Both the position numbers and the translations under genes were made by a program. Of a DNA stretch of 64,000 nt, positions 37,801-45,276 are shown piece after piece. Each line of letters starts with the position of its first letter. Positions within the stretch are counted from its first letter, which is position 1. The notes below the pieces were generated by a model. It searched no databases, had not been told where the DNA came from, and saw nothing but the letters and a program-made list of their open reading frames with translations. Source of the DNA: an uncultured Bacteroidota bacterium (lineage in GTDB: Bacteria; Bacteroidota; Bacteroidia; Chitinophagales; Chitinophagaceae); contig CAILLK010000076.1 in the NCBI GenBank assembly GCA_903835005.1, forward strand, positions 1 through 64,000. The letters run 5' to 3'.

Positions 37801-40800
37801 TGCTGTTTCTGTATTACCTACTGCCTATAATATGACAGGTGGCGGCGCTTATTGCGCAGGTAGCACCGGTTGGGCTGTAGGCCTGGATGGTTCACAAACA
37901 AGTACAAATTATCAGTTATACCTGAATGGTTCTATATACACAGGTACTGGTGGCCTGCAGGCAGGTAGCGGAGGTCTGGTTTCTTTCGGAGTAATGAGCG
38001 GTGCGGGTAACTATACCGTTGTTGCTACAAATACAACTACAGGATGCAGCAACAATATGGCAGGTGTTTCCGTAATAGTGGTTAATCCGCTGCCAACAGC
38101 TTATACTGTAACAGGTGGTGGTGTTAACTGCCCGGGAAGCACAGGCGTTCTGGTAGGATTAAGCAATTCTCAGACAGGTGTGAATTATACACTGGCCGGA
38201 GGCGCTGCAGCTACATTGCCGGGAACAACAGGATCAGCACTTAGTTACGGATTGATAACTACCAATGGTACCTATACTATTACCGGATTGAATGCAACAA
38301 CAGGTTGCAGCAATGCAATGCTGGGATCGGCATCAGTAACAGCCGGTGTGGCTCCTACAATTTATCCTATGACACAGTCTGGTAACCCATATTGTGCAGG
38401 TGGTGCAGGTTCTACACTTGGATTGAGCGGATCACAGGCTCCGTCAGGTTCGACTACCTACAGTTACCAGTTGCAATACGCAGGTTCTTCTTTCGGAACT
38501 GCGGTAACCGGAACAGGCGCGGCCTTCAGCTTCAGCCCGGTATTGCCGGCAGGTACTTATTCTGTAAAAGCTACCAATACTACTACAGGTTGTACCAGTG
38601 TTACCACAAGCAGTGTTACCGTAGTTGTTAATCCATTGCCTCCGGTTAATCATATCACCAGCGGTAGCGGTGGTACAGTATGTGGCATTGGAGGAACAGG
38701 CGTATTTATCTCTATGGATACATCTTATTCAGGGTATACTTACAAACTATGGAACGGTAGTGCGTCCTCCGGATCAATGGCCGGAACATCAGTTCCTTTC
38801 CCTGCCATAGCGCCATCTTCAATTACTTTCCCTGCTGTGAATGTAGCGGGAACTTATACTGTAACAGCTACAAATAATACAACACTTTGTATAAGCAATA
38901 TGATTGGTAGTGCCACAGTTAATGTTGCATTGTTACCAAATGTTTACACACTATCACCAACAGGCGGTGTTTCTACTTATTGTGCTGGTGGCACAGGGGT
39001 TACTTTAACCTTGAGTGGTTCTGATCTGGGTGTAAGTTATCAGCTGAAAAATTATACTACCTCAATAGCTGTAGGCGCTCCAATAACAGGAACAGGTGGT
39101 GCACTTGTTTTTGGTCCGGTACCAGCAGGCAACTATGATGTTGTTGCAACTAATATTGCTACCTCTTGCAATATCACTATGCCGGCAGCACCTTCATATG
39201 TAACAGTAACTACCAATCCATTGCCAACGGCATATACAGTTTCATCTGGTGGCAGTTATTGTGCAGGTGGTACTGGTGTAGATATTACTTTGAGCGCTTC
39301 TCAGCCGGGAACTACCTATTACTTATACAGGAGCGGAACTATACTGGTTGACAGTGTTCTCGGAACCGGTCTTGGTTTGGATTTCCTTTCTTACACTACA
39401 GCGGGCACTTATACTGCTACTGCAAGTAACATTACTACAGGCTGTACCAACAATATGAGTGGTGCTGCAACAGTAACTGTTACTTCTGCACCAACAGCTT
39501 TCAGTGTTACAGGTGGTGGCCCTTATTGTGCCGGTGGCACAGGCTTACCTGTTGGATTAAGTGGTTCGGTATCTGGTGTTAACTATCAGTTGTATAATGG
39601 TACTACAGCAATCGGGCCGGTGGTTCCGGGCGGTGGCTCTGCAATTACATTTGGCAACCAGACCCTGGGCGGTGTTTATACCGTTAAGGGAATCAGCGGT
39701 TCAACCGGCTGTACCGGCGCAATGACCGGCAGCCAGACAATAACAGTTAATGCTGCGCCTGCCGCTTATACCGTAACAGGTGGTGGCGGATATTGCGCGG
39801 GTGGTACAGGTGTACTTGTAGGTCTCAGCGGATCAGATACAGGTGTTACTTATCAGTTGTACAATGGTTCCACATTAGCAGGTACTCCTGTAAGCGGAAC
39901 CGGAAGTGCAATCAGCTTTGGTCTGCACACATCAAATGGTATCCGTACAGCTATTGCAACAAGGACTTCTACAGGTTGTTCAGCAACGATGACTGGTAGT
40001 GTAGCGGTTACAATTAACCCCGTACCTGCAATTGATACTGTAACCGGTGGCGGCGCTTATTGCCCGGGTGGTACTGGCCGTCTTATCGGATTAAACACAG
40101 GTACAGCGGGTATCAATTATATATTAATGCTGGCTGGCGCTCCGGTAGGTTCTGTGACAGCAGTTACAACTGGCGCAGCAGTTTCGCTCGGTCTTCATAC
40201 CGGAATCGGTACTTATACAGTTCAGGCAATGAATCCAACTACAACCTGTACCAGCAATATGATTGGCACGGCTGTAATATCTAATTATGCATTACCAACT
40301 GCCTATACTGTAACAGGCGGTGGCGGCTACTGCACCGGTGGAACAGGATCTGATATTCAGCTCAGCGGTTCAACTTCGGGTGTAAGCTACCAGTTGTATG
40401 ATGGTACATCTACTTCCGGCCTGGCTGTAACCAGCACAGGTGGAGCAATTGATTTTGGCAACAAGACAGCATTGGGTAACTATACAGTTATTGCAACAAG
40501 CCCTGTTACCGGATGCTCTAATAACATGACCGGAAGTGTAACCGTATCACTGAATCCTTTGCCAACTGCTTATAATGTAACAGGTGGTGGCAGTTATTGC
40601 GCCGGTGGTGCAGGACTTCCGATCGGATTAAGCAATTCTGATCTTACTATCAGCTACCAGTTATTCTATGGTGGTGTAATGACAGGACCGGCGCTGGCAG
40701 GTACTGGCAGCGCACTTAATTTCGGTGTATTTACCGGATCCGGTACTTATACTATAGTAGCTACCAATTCAGTTACCGGTTGTATCAGCACAATGAGCGG

Positions 40801-43800
40801 AAGCGGTTCTATCTCAATCAATCCGCTGCCATTGGTATACAATGTTACGGGTGGCGGATCTTATTGCGCCGGTGGTGCAGGAGTTCCTGTTAATCTTTCT
40901 TCATCTGATGCGGGTATCAGTTACCAGCTGAAACTGGGGTCAGCGAATGTCGGCACTCCGTTTGGCGGCGTTACCGGCCCGTTGAGTTTCGGCAACCAGA
41001 CTGCAGCTGGTATATATACAGTGGTTGCTACCAATCCGGTAACCACATGTACTTCCAACATGGCTGGCAGCGCAACTGTATCCATTAATCCATTGCCAGT
41101 ATCAACTTATGTGGTTACCGGCGGTGGCAGTTACTGCGCAGGCGGCACAGGACTTAATGTGGGTATCACTGGTTCAGGTTCAGGTATCAGCTACCAGTTA
41201 TACAATGGCACAACAGCAACCGGCCTGCCTCAGGCTGGCGGTTCAGGAGCAATCAACTTTGGTTTACAGACTGCTGGCGGAACTTATACAGTAGTGGGTA
41301 CCAATACATCTACTCTCTGCACAAGTACAATGACCGGCAGCGTAAGCATCACGGTTAATCCGTTACCTGTAGTTGATACAGTAACCGGCGGTGGCAATTA
41401 CTGCCCTGGTGGAGCTGGTCAGCATATTGGCCTGAGCAATTCTACAACGGGTGTTAACTATGAATTATACCGCGGCATTGTTCCGTTGTATTCATATGCA
41501 GGTACAGGTACAGGCCTTGATTTTGGTCTGCAGACAATTACCGGTACCTATTTTGTAACTGCAACAAATGCATCTACAGGCTGTAGCATTAACATGGTCG
41601 GCAGTCCTTCTATCGGTATCAGTCCGTTACCAACAACGTACAATGTACTTGCCAGTGGCACGGGATATTGCCTTGGTGGTTCAGGTGTAGCTATTTCCCT
41701 CAACGGATCTGATATAGGTACACAATACCAGCTGTATCTCGGATCGGTAGCGGTTGGCGGACCTGTTTCAGGAACCGGATTTACCATCAATTATGGTCTT
41801 CAGACTTCTGCAGGTACTTATAAAGTTATTGCCACAAGCGTAGCCACAACCTGCTCGAGCACAATGAACGATACCCCGTCGGTAGTTATTAATCCTTTAC
41901 CGTCACAATATACCGTTTCCGGTGGCGGCGGCTTCTGCGCAGGTGGTGCAGGTGTATCGGTTTACCAGGGTGGATCTGATGTAGGTATTAATTATCATTT
42001 ATGGAACGGATCAACTTCGGTTGCTACCGTTGCCGGAACAGGTTATTCTCTCACTTTCGGCCCTGAGACAACAAGCGGCACCTATACAGTAGTAGCGGTT
42101 AATGCAACTACCGGATGTACCAGCAATATGCTGAGCAGCGCATCGGTGGTAGTTAATCCGTTGCCAACCAATTATTTTGTAGTGGGTGGTGGCAGTTATT
42201 GTGCAGGTACTGCCGGTGTGGATATAGGTATTAATGCATCGGATTCAGGTATCAACTATCAGTTGTATCTGGGAACTACGCCAGTTACCAGTCTGGCAGG
42301 AACCAATGGCGCGCTGAATTTCGGTCCTCAGACAACTGCAGGTATTTATTATGTAACTGCAACAAATCCGGTTACATCCTGCCACAGTGAGATGACTGAT
42401 TCAGCCACGGTATCTCTGAATCCGTTGCCTGCAGCATTTACCGTTACAGGCGGCGGTAACTATTGTACCGGTGGAACAGGTGTAAATGTTGGTTTAAGCG
42501 GCACCGCAACAGGAATCAGTTACCAGTTGAAATTAGGTAGTGCTTCAGTATTTGCACCGGTTGCAGGAACAGGAAGCGCCATTAATTTCGGATTGGTTAC
42601 CGCAACAGGTACTTATACTGTTACCGCAACCAATACGGCAACAGGATGTACCAATGCAATGGCATCAGGTGTAGTTGTTTCAGTAAGTGCATTGCCTGGT
42701 ATATATACAGTAACCGGCGGTGGTGCATATTGTGCAAGTACAACCGGTTCGCTTGTAGGACTGAGTGGTTCTGATGTAGGTGTGAATTATGAGCTGTACA
42801 ATGGCACTTCTCTGATACCAGGCGCGGTAGCCGGAACAGGTGGCGCTATCAGCTTTGGTCTGCATACGGCAGGAACATACAGTGTAGTGGCAGTTAATGC
42901 AACTACAACCTGTGCATCGGATATGACCGGTACTGCAGTAGTATCTGTTCTGCCTTCAGTTGTGCCTTCTGTAACAGTATCTACCGGTGTAGGAGATACT
43001 GTTTGTACCGGAACTACAGTTACCTTCTCAGCCCTGACTGTTAATGGCGGTTCATTACCAACATTCACATGGTCTGTTAACGGTATACTGACCGGCGCTA
43101 CAGGAAGCTCCTATACATTTGTACCATCCAACGGAAATGTCATCAGTGTAGCGATGACCAGCAATGAGCCATGTCCGTTGCCAGCTACTGCCAATGGTTC
43201 TGTAACAATGACAGTTAGAGCAGATATTACTCCATCGGTTACTATCGCTGCATCTCCGTCAACTACCGTTTGCCAGGGTACTACGGTTGATATCACTGCT
43301 ACTCCTGTAAATGGTGGAACGGCTCCATCGTATTCATGGAAACTGGGTGGTGTGCCGGTGGGCAGTGGTAGCGTATTTACCTACATACCATCAGACGGTG
43401 ATGTATTGTTCTGTACTATGACCAGCAGCTACCAGTGCGTAACAGCAAATACAGTGCTGAGCAACAATCTCACATTCAGTACTCAGACCAGCCTGTCGCC
43501 TGTAGTTACCATCAGCCTCAATTCAGGAGCTAATGTAGGTACAGTGCTTTATAACGATACCCTTACTGCTGCTGTAGCCAATCCGGGTGTAAGTCCGGTT
43601 TACCAGTGGTCAGTGAATGGTGCCGTTATTCCGGGGGCTGTTTCTTCGGTGCTCTACACTTCAACGCTGAATGACCTCGATGTAGTGAATTGCCAGGTTG
43701 CAGACAGCAATGCCTGCGGTTATCTGCTAGGTAGCGGTTCATTTACAGTACATTCTGCCAATGTGGGTGTTAAGCCTGTAAGCACTATGACCGGCGATAT

Positions 43801-44053
43801 CCGCCTGGTGCCAAATCCTAACAATGGTACGTTTACAATAAAGGGTACACTGTCATCGGTTGATGAGCAGGAGGTAACTATAGAGGTAACCAATGTACTC
43901 GGCCAGGTAATTTATACCAGCAAGGTAATAGCACACAATGGTGTTATAGACGAGAAAGTTCAGATGAACAATGGCCTTGTCAACGGCATGTATATGGTAA
44001 ATGTGCAATCAGCTAATGAGAGCAAAATTTTCCATATGGTTGTTGAGCAATAA
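28847..44053 (+). CDS. Giant 5068-residue T9SS-secreted Ig-like repeat protein
   Basis: A predicted cell-surface or secreted adhesin-like protein of about 480 kDa. The signal peptide is preceded by 21 polar residues (core MRTLLLAGMLLFGVQAIAQ, so ATG 28910 is an alternative start). A cadherin/Ig-like N-terminal region leads into about 21 Big_2-like repeats, a unique linker, 2 repeats of a second type, 11 more of the first type and 20 more of the second. Three PKD/Ig-like modules and a type A T9SS sorting domain (IRLVPNPNNGTFTIKG to KIFHMVVEQ) follow. Nearly every repeat has two Cys that may form a disulfide. It stands alone, with a hairpin after the stop. Function beyond surface binding cannot be inferred. 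Confidence 0.93.
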   Translation: MTSRNLYTEQHNAGNNVKSRIMRTLLLAGMLLFGVQAIAQPTFSGGGAQTSTICGNNTGNVTNNDITSLLTASDVAGATMTWSVTAGPTHGSVTFTPGPTYSAPSGTNVTPIGITYTPSSGYAGTDVVQFTVADVHGSATTNITFTVLAAPQGVFVPGTVCANGAQITVTDASSPGTYSTVGSDFTFTGGTSGITTVTGANNGFQNITYTMSSDGCTATAQVTVLAAPSTITGSSTVCTGAAAPYPTGLSVSGGAGTWATSNASVATVNSSGVVTGVSNGPVVISYTLTSDACYSLFPMTVYNTPLPITATTFAVCTGSSIPVASGTTGGIFSSSNSFQASITATGGPGSGTANTNGVSSGTPFITYTVPSGCAVTQQVTVNNTPSAISGASSVCVGYSTVLTDLTAGGAWSSSNALLGSVIASGAGAGTVTGVSAGAPNISYTITYGSASCYVVQPFNVYNNPAAIGGSPFTVCTGMTNTVTDATVGGNWTSSNTGLANFASGPTVGTLTGVSIGVPTISYTIPATGCYAIQSYTVNQTPVATTGASTLCIGATTTLTNTTGGGSWSTSDPSKATVVSGTGVVTGIGAGAVTISYVLPSGCYALWPMTINSNPGAITGPTTVCVGSSITALDGSGPGTWTSSNTSQASVVSGSGVITGLSAGTPTITFTNTATACYATEGIVVNTTPSAISGTTGICVGGTTSLSSSPAGGTWTSSNGVVASVSGAGLVTGLSAGTTNITYALATGCYATTTITVNPLPSAISGASQVCVGSTTVYTDGGGGVWTSSNPAWGTVGAGTGIVGGVAPGSPTITYTLPSGCSVTQVINVNANPLGITGTTNACIGLTSALSDGTAGPATWSSSNSAIASVGGTGIVTGVSAGTANISYTVTATGCSAIASFVVNSNPGAITGTMAVCTGSATALSNATGGGTWSSSDITKATVNAATGVVTGVAAGSATISYILGTGCYAVATVVVNQTPVAITGTQNVCASGSLSGTTTLLSDATPGPATWTTSNSALATVNAASGLVTGVAAGVPNITYTITATGCFAFASVTVNPTPATPAGTLSVCVGSTTVLTDATAGGTWSSSNTGFGTVGATTGIVGGVSAGTPNIIYTMASGCATQAAVVVNPLPAAIAGTFNVCTGYTTILTDATGGGTWSSSAPTMGSVIASGAGAGTVTGVATGVPVITYQITATGCYATQPVTVNQTPPAPTPSGSSICIGATETLSDATTGGLWSTSNPSFATVGAGTGTVTGAGSGTVTITYTVPTGCYNNVNVVVNPNPAAITGVTNVCVGLTTTLSDATTPAGNWTSSNGAEATTTVGAGTSNVITGVAAGSPIITYTLGTGCYTTATITVNPNPAAITGAGSVCTGYTTTFASTTSGGTWSSSASAQGTVGATNGIVGGISPGTPTITYTLSTGCLATKSIVVNQTPAAIAGPSSVCIGFGITLTDATTPAGTWSSSNAVEASVSGGTSTSNTITGNATGIPLITYTMGTGCYVTTPITVNPNPAAITGATSVCTGQTIGLSDVTAGGTWSSTDATKASVVSSTGVVTGVSATLPSPTISYTLATGCYATQVIVVNQTPAAITGTATVCTGFTTTLADATGTGTWSSSNPSEASVVAGPSASTVVSGVAAGTPVITYTLGSCYVTQPVVVNQNPPASTGTASVCVGATTVLSNTLSGGTWSSTNPGQASVVGTTGIVSGLAVGTPNISYTMPTGCYVITPVVVNPTPLAITGPTVVCAGSNITLSDATSGGVWSSGNTSTATIAGGTGIVTGVAGGVVTMSYTLGAGCYATYVITVNPVPNISSFTSTVATSECVGLGGVVTIASSSIGTGSYTVTYNLSGANAVTGASATLTMGATTGTFSIPSASLTGTGFTTVTITGISNSFSCTSVPLSGNTSTFTVYPLPTVYTVTGGGGYCVGGTGTHVYLSNSTGGVNYQLWLGATAVGTPLAGTFSGLDFGAITTVGTYTVTATNATTGCGSNMSGSATIFTNPLPTNTFTVTGGGAYCAGGSGVAVGLSSSQAGVSYQLYVSGVSTGSAVSGSGAAITFGNQTTAGVYTVIGTNTTTLCQSTMTGSQTVVINPLPAAITGTMYLCPGTTVTLADATSGGSWSSSTPGTATVGPTTGVVTGAATPGTANIIYTLPTSCSVSATVTVNPNPAAISGLTSVCAGSAITLADATGSGNWTSSNPLIATANITTGVVTGVAAGTPSITYTLPATGCYATFNITVNPTPVAITGPNSVCVGLTATAIDLTAGGVWTSSSPSNASVGGGTGIVSGILSGTTTLTYTLPAGCNVTEPFTINPTPSAITGTATVCVGATTTLADGSTGGSWTSSNGSIATAGLFTGIITGVSAGTVTITYTLPAGCFITTTVTVNPVATAITGTNNVCVGLTTTLANTVPGGTWSSSNPAYGSVVGTTGVVTGVAAGSYNITYTLPAGCFVTFAMTTNPLPAAITGTTSVCVGLTTTLADATTGGTWSSSNGSLATVVSTTGVVTGVAAGNPNITYTVTATGCIITTPITVNPLPVAITGITTVCAGLTTTLTDASSGGTWSSSNTAVGSVGSATGVVTGVAAGTATITYTLPTTCLVTTGTTVYPSPAPISGSNTVCVGLTTTLSDGVSGGTWSSSNSSLASVVGATGVVTGVNTGTPTITYTLPAPGSCFTTMVETVNPQPVAITGVFTVCTGLTTTLSDATTGGTWSSSNTSIATVVSATGVVSGIGAGVATLTYTLPAGCFVTQNVTVYPTPAVITGNPTVCMGLTTALADATTGGTWTSSNPGFGSVVATGVNAGLVTAVSPGTTVISYTLAPIGCNVTYTVTVNPLPAAIAGTVNVCAGSSTTLSDASAGGSWNSSNTTVATIGGISGIATGVSAGSVNYTYTLPTGCLISAAGLVYALPNIYTLTGGGAFCTGSTGVPVGLSGSDAGISYQLMNGGSAVGTPVIGTGSPISFGILTTAATYTVIATNTTTGCTQNMAGSATIAVSVLPTAYNMTGGGAYCAGSTGWAVGLDGSQTSTNYQLYLNGSIYTGTGGLQAGSGGLVSFGVMSGAGNYTVVATNTTTGCSNNMAGVSVIVVNPLPTAYTVTGGGVNCPGSTGVLVGLSNSQTGVNYTLAGGAAATLPGTTGSALSYGLITTNGTYTITGLNATTGCSNAMLGSASVTAGVAPTIYPMTQSGNPYCAGGAGSTLGLSGSQAPSGSTTYSYQLQYAGSSFGTAVTGTGAAFSFSPVLPAGTYSVKATNTTTGCTSVTTSSVTVVVNPLPPVNHITSGSGGTVCGIGGTGVFISMDTSYSGYTYKLWNGSASSGSMAGTSVPFPAIAPSSITFPAVNVAGTYTVTATNNTTLCISNMIGSATVNVALLPNVYTLSPTGGVSTYCAGGTGVTLTLSGSDLGVSYQLKNYTTSIAVGAPITGTGGALVFGPVPAGNYDVVATNIATSCNITMPAAPSYVTVTTNPLPTAYTVSSGGSYCAGGTGVDITLSASQPGTTYYLYRSGTILVDSVLGTGLGLDFLSYTTAGTYTATASNITTGCTNNMSGAATVTVTSAPTAFSVTGGGPYCAGGTGLPVGLSGSVSGVNYQLYNGTTAIGPVVPGGGSAITFGNQTLGGVYTVKGISGSTGCTGAMTGSQTITVNAAPAAYTVTGGGGYCAGGTGVLVGLSGSDTGVTYQLYNGSTLAGTPVSGTGSAISFGLHTSNGIRTAIATRTSTGCSATMTGSVAVTINPVPAIDTVTGGGAYCPGGTGRLIGLNTGTAGINYILMLAGAPVGSVTAVTTGAAVSLGLHTGIGTYTVQAMNPTTTCTSNMIGTAVISNYALPTAYTVTGGGGYCTGGTGSDIQLSGSTSGVSYQLYDGTSTSGLAVTSTGGAIDFGNKTALGNYTVIATSPVTGCSNNMTGSVTVSLNPLPTAYNVTGGGSYCAGGAGLPIGLSNSDLTISYQLFYGGVMTGPALAGTGSALNFGVFTGSGTYTIVATNSVTGCISTMSGSGSISINPLPLVYNVTGGGSYCAGGAGVPVNLSSSDAGISYQLKLGSANVGTPFGGVTGPLSFGNQTAAGIYTVVATNPVTTCTSNMAGSATVSINPLPVSTYVVTGGGSYCAGGTGLNVGITGSGSGISYQLYNGTTATGLPQAGGSGAINFGLQTAGGTYTVVGTNTSTLCTSTMTGSVSITVNPLPVVDTVTGGGNYCPGGAGQHIGLSNSTTGVNYELYRGIVPLYSYAGTGTGLDFGLQTITGTYFVTATNASTGCSINMVGSPSIGISPLPTTYNVLASGTGYCLGGSGVAISLNGSDIGTQYQLYLGSVAVGGPVSGTGFTINYGLQTSAGTYKVIATSVATTCSSTMNDTPSVVINPLPSQYTVSGGGGFCAGGAGVSVYQGGSDVGINYHLWNGSTSVATVAGTGYSLTFGPETTSGTYTVVAVNATTGCTSNMLSSASVVVNPLPTNYFVVGGGSYCAGTAGVDIGINASDSGINYQLYLGTTPVTSLAGTNGALNFGPQTTAGIYYVTATNPVTSCHSEMTDSATVSLNPLPAAFTVTGGGNYCTGGTGVNVGLSGTATGISYQLKLGSASVFAPVAGTGSAINFGLVTATGTYTVTATNTATGCTNAMASGVVVSVSALPGIYTVTGGGAYCASTTGSLVGLSGSDVGVNYELYNGTSLIPGAVAGTGGAISFGLHTAGTYSVVAVNATTTCASDMTGTAVVSVLPSVVPSVTVSTGVGDTVCTGTTVTFSALTVNGGSLPTFTWSVNGILTGATGSSYTFVPSNGNVISVAMTSNEPCPLPATANGSVTMTVRADITPSVTIAASPSTTVCQGTTVDITATPVNGGTAPSYSWKLGGVPVGSGSVFTYIPSDGDVLFCTMTSSYQCVTANTVLSNNLTFSTQTSLSPVVTISLNSGANVGTVLYNDTLTAAVANPGVSPVYQWSVNGAVIPGAVSSVLYTSTLNDLDVVNCQVADSNACGYLLGSGSFTVHSANVGVKPVSTMTGDIRLVPNPNNGTFTIKGTLSSVDEQEVTIEVTNVLGQVIYTSKVIAHNGVIDEKVQMNNGLVNGMYMVNVQSANESKIFHMVVEQ
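29530..34263 (+). repeat. First block of type-A Ig-like repeats (about 21 units)
   Basis: Each 70-80 residue unit follows the pattern VCVG-TTTLSDAT-GGTWSSSN, then ATV-TGVVTGVAAG and ITYTLPTGC, and closes with VTVNPxPAAITG. The layout resembles bacterial Ig-like (Big_2) domains. Units differ widely from one another in sequence, so the expansion is old. Counting was by eye. Confidence 0.75.
34576..35127 (+). repeat. Pair of type-B repeats embedded within the type-A array
   Basis: Two units of about 90 residues follow the pattern YTVTGGGxYCxGGTG, then GVxYQLW and FGxxTTxGTYTVTATN, then TTGC and NPLPT. They are preceded by a unique ~100-residue segment and followed by 11 more type-A units, showing that blocks were shuffled or duplicated. 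Confidence 0.7.
35128..37552 (+). repeat. Second block of type-A repeats (about 11 units)
   Basis: Same pattern as the first block, more uniform, with VCVGLTTTLADATTGGTWSS recurring. The last unit merges into the type-B array through LVYALPNIYTLTGGGAF. Confidence 0.7.
37553..42962 (+). repeat. Main block of type-B repeats (about 20 units)
   Basis: Units of about 88-95 residues carry the conserved core TGGGSYCAGGTGVxVGLSGS, then GVSYQLYxG, GTGxAIxFGxQT and GTYTVVATN, then TTGC and MTGS. Units 4-7 contain length variations (for example SGSQAPSGSTTYSYQLQYAG). They end each time in a VNPLP(T/A)-like linker. Confidence 0.75.
42963..44053 (+). other. C-terminal region: three PKD/Ig-like modules and T9SS sorting domain
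   Basis: Three ~88-residue modules start with PSVTVS, PSVTIA and SPVVTIS and share an FTWSVNG/YSWKLGG/YQWSVNG core. The final ~90 residues match a type A T9SS sorting domain: VPNPNNGTFTIKG, EVTNVLGQVIYT, LVNGMYMVNVQ and a KIF-MVVEQ end. Such domains direct export through the outer membrane and are cut off by the PorU sortase. Confidence 0.85.
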
Positions 44054-44079
44054 TCTGATTGTTTGAAATGGTTTTTTTA

Positions 44080-44107
44080 GAAACGGGGAGCATTTGCTCC
44101 CCGTTTC
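44080..44107 (+). terminator. Perfect 12 bp hairpin after the giant gene
   Basis: GAAACGGGGAGC and GCTCCCCGTTTC pair perfectly around an ATTT loop, 27 nt after the stop codon. A T-run precedes but does not follow the stem, so it may act as an RNA-stabilising or Rho-aided terminator. Confidence 0.55.
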
Positions 44108-44125
44108 AGTTGCAGCGGGTTGTAT

Positions 44126-44133
44126 TATATTTG
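44126..44133 (+). promoter_or_regulatory. -7 promoter element ending 4 nt before the ATG
   Basis: TATATTTG matches TAnnTTTG and the ATG of the next gene is at 44138. The -33 region (TTTC at 44104-44107) is weak. Probable leaderless transcript. Confidence 0.5.
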
Positions 44134-44137
44134 TTTC

Positions 44138-45262
44138 ATGAATCAGCGGAGAAAATGGATCAGCCTGGTGGCGTTACTTGCCCTGGCTTGTCTGGTTTAT
44201 TTATTGCTGCCCCGTTTTCCGGACTTAATCGCTGGTTATGACCGGTTCCTGTTCTATCCTTTCCAGACTGTCCGGGGTTTTCTATTGAATAAAATACCGT
44301 TCAGCCTGGGTGATGTGCTATATATAGCTGTTGGCGCCTGGGGGCTTTTTACTGTTGCAAAGTGGATCAGGTACTTATTCAGTTTCAGAGCCAATAAGGT
44401 ATTTCTTGGAGACTCCATAATCAGAACAAGCAGAACAATACTCTTGTTTTACCTGTTTTTTGTAGCCGGGTGGGGTGCCAATTATTACAAGCCACCGCTG
44501 ACAGAAAAGTGGGGCCTTATACCTGTGTTACCACTTCCAAAAATTGATGCGGAAAAGGCCGAACGCAAAAAGAAATCGCTTGAGAACCTGGTTGTATTCA
44601 ATCATTTCCTGGCAGATAAAATCAATACATACGAGCCGGGATATCATTCCTTATCGCTTATAGAAATAAGCAACAGGTCTGCTGCTTACTACGGTATTTA
44701 TACTGATAGTAAAGTGGCCGGATACGGACTGAAGATAAAGCCCGGGCTTTTCGGGTACTTTATGAGGAGGTTGGGAGTGGAGGGGTATTATAACCCGTTT
44801 ACGGGTGAGGGGCAGATTGATAAGGAACTGCCTGCCTTCACCATGCCTTTCCTTATATGCCATGAAATGGCCCACCAGGCAGGTATTGCATCGGAAGAAG
44901 ATGCCAACCTGATGGCCTATGCTCTGGGCACTGATGCGCCCGACAGCACCTTCCGGTATTCGGCATACCTGAACATATGGCTTTATGCCAATTACCGGCT
45001 TTACCGGCGGGATTCGGGTAAAGCCAGAGAGATTGAAGCTGTGCTTAACAAACTCACCAAGGCGCACATTGACACCCTGGACCAGATTAGCAAGAAGTAT
45101 CAGAATGACTACGCCCGGTACAGCAGCCAATTGTATGACAACTATCTGAAAATGCAGGACCAGAAAGACGGAATAAGGAGCTATGGCAATGTGGTATCGA
45201 GTGCCTGGCTGCTGGAGCAGAAGAGGGTAAAAAGCGAAATCGGGTTTATAGTTGTGCCATAG
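44138..45262 (+). CDS. DUF3810 membrane protein with HExxH zinc-protease motif
   Basis: A 374-residue protein starting MNQRRKWISL. Three hydrophobic segments lie in the first ~110 residues, followed by a globular domain. SLIEISNRSAAYYGIYTDSK is followed by VAGYGLKIKPGLFGYFMRR and LICHEMAHQAGIASEEDANL. These are the signatures of DUF3810, and HEMAH with a downstream Glu (EEDAN) suggests a gluzincin-like metallopeptidase. Substrate unknown. A TTG start at 44120 is possible but lies within the promoter, so the ATG at 44138 is chosen. It reads away from the giant gene's hairpin. Confidence 0.85.
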   Translation: MNQRRKWISLVALLALACLVYLLLPRFPDLIAGYDRFLFYPFQTVRGFLLNKIPFSLGDVLYIAVGAWGLFTVAKWIRYLFSFRANKVFLGDSIIRTSRTILLFYLFFVAGWGANYYKPPLTEKWGLIPVLPLPKIDAEKAERKKKSLENLVVFNHFLADKINTYEPGYHSLSLIEISNRSAAYYGIYTDSKVAGYGLKIKPGLFGYFMRRLGVEGYYNPFTGEGQIDKELPAFTMPFLICHEMAHQAGIASEEDANLMAYALGTDAPDSTFRYSAYLNIWLYANYRLYRRDSGKAREIEAVLNKLTKAHIDTLDQISKKYQNDYARYSSQLYDNYLKMQDQKDGIRSYGNVVSSAWLLEQKRVKSEIGFIVVP

Positions 45263-45276
45263 AATAAATCATTGCA

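Noticed and set aside
28847-44053. Possible assembly of several shorter genes or a phage tail region
   Set aside because: One uninterrupted frame runs from signal peptide to T9SS sorting domain with continuous repeat logic. The many short frames on other strands are shadows.
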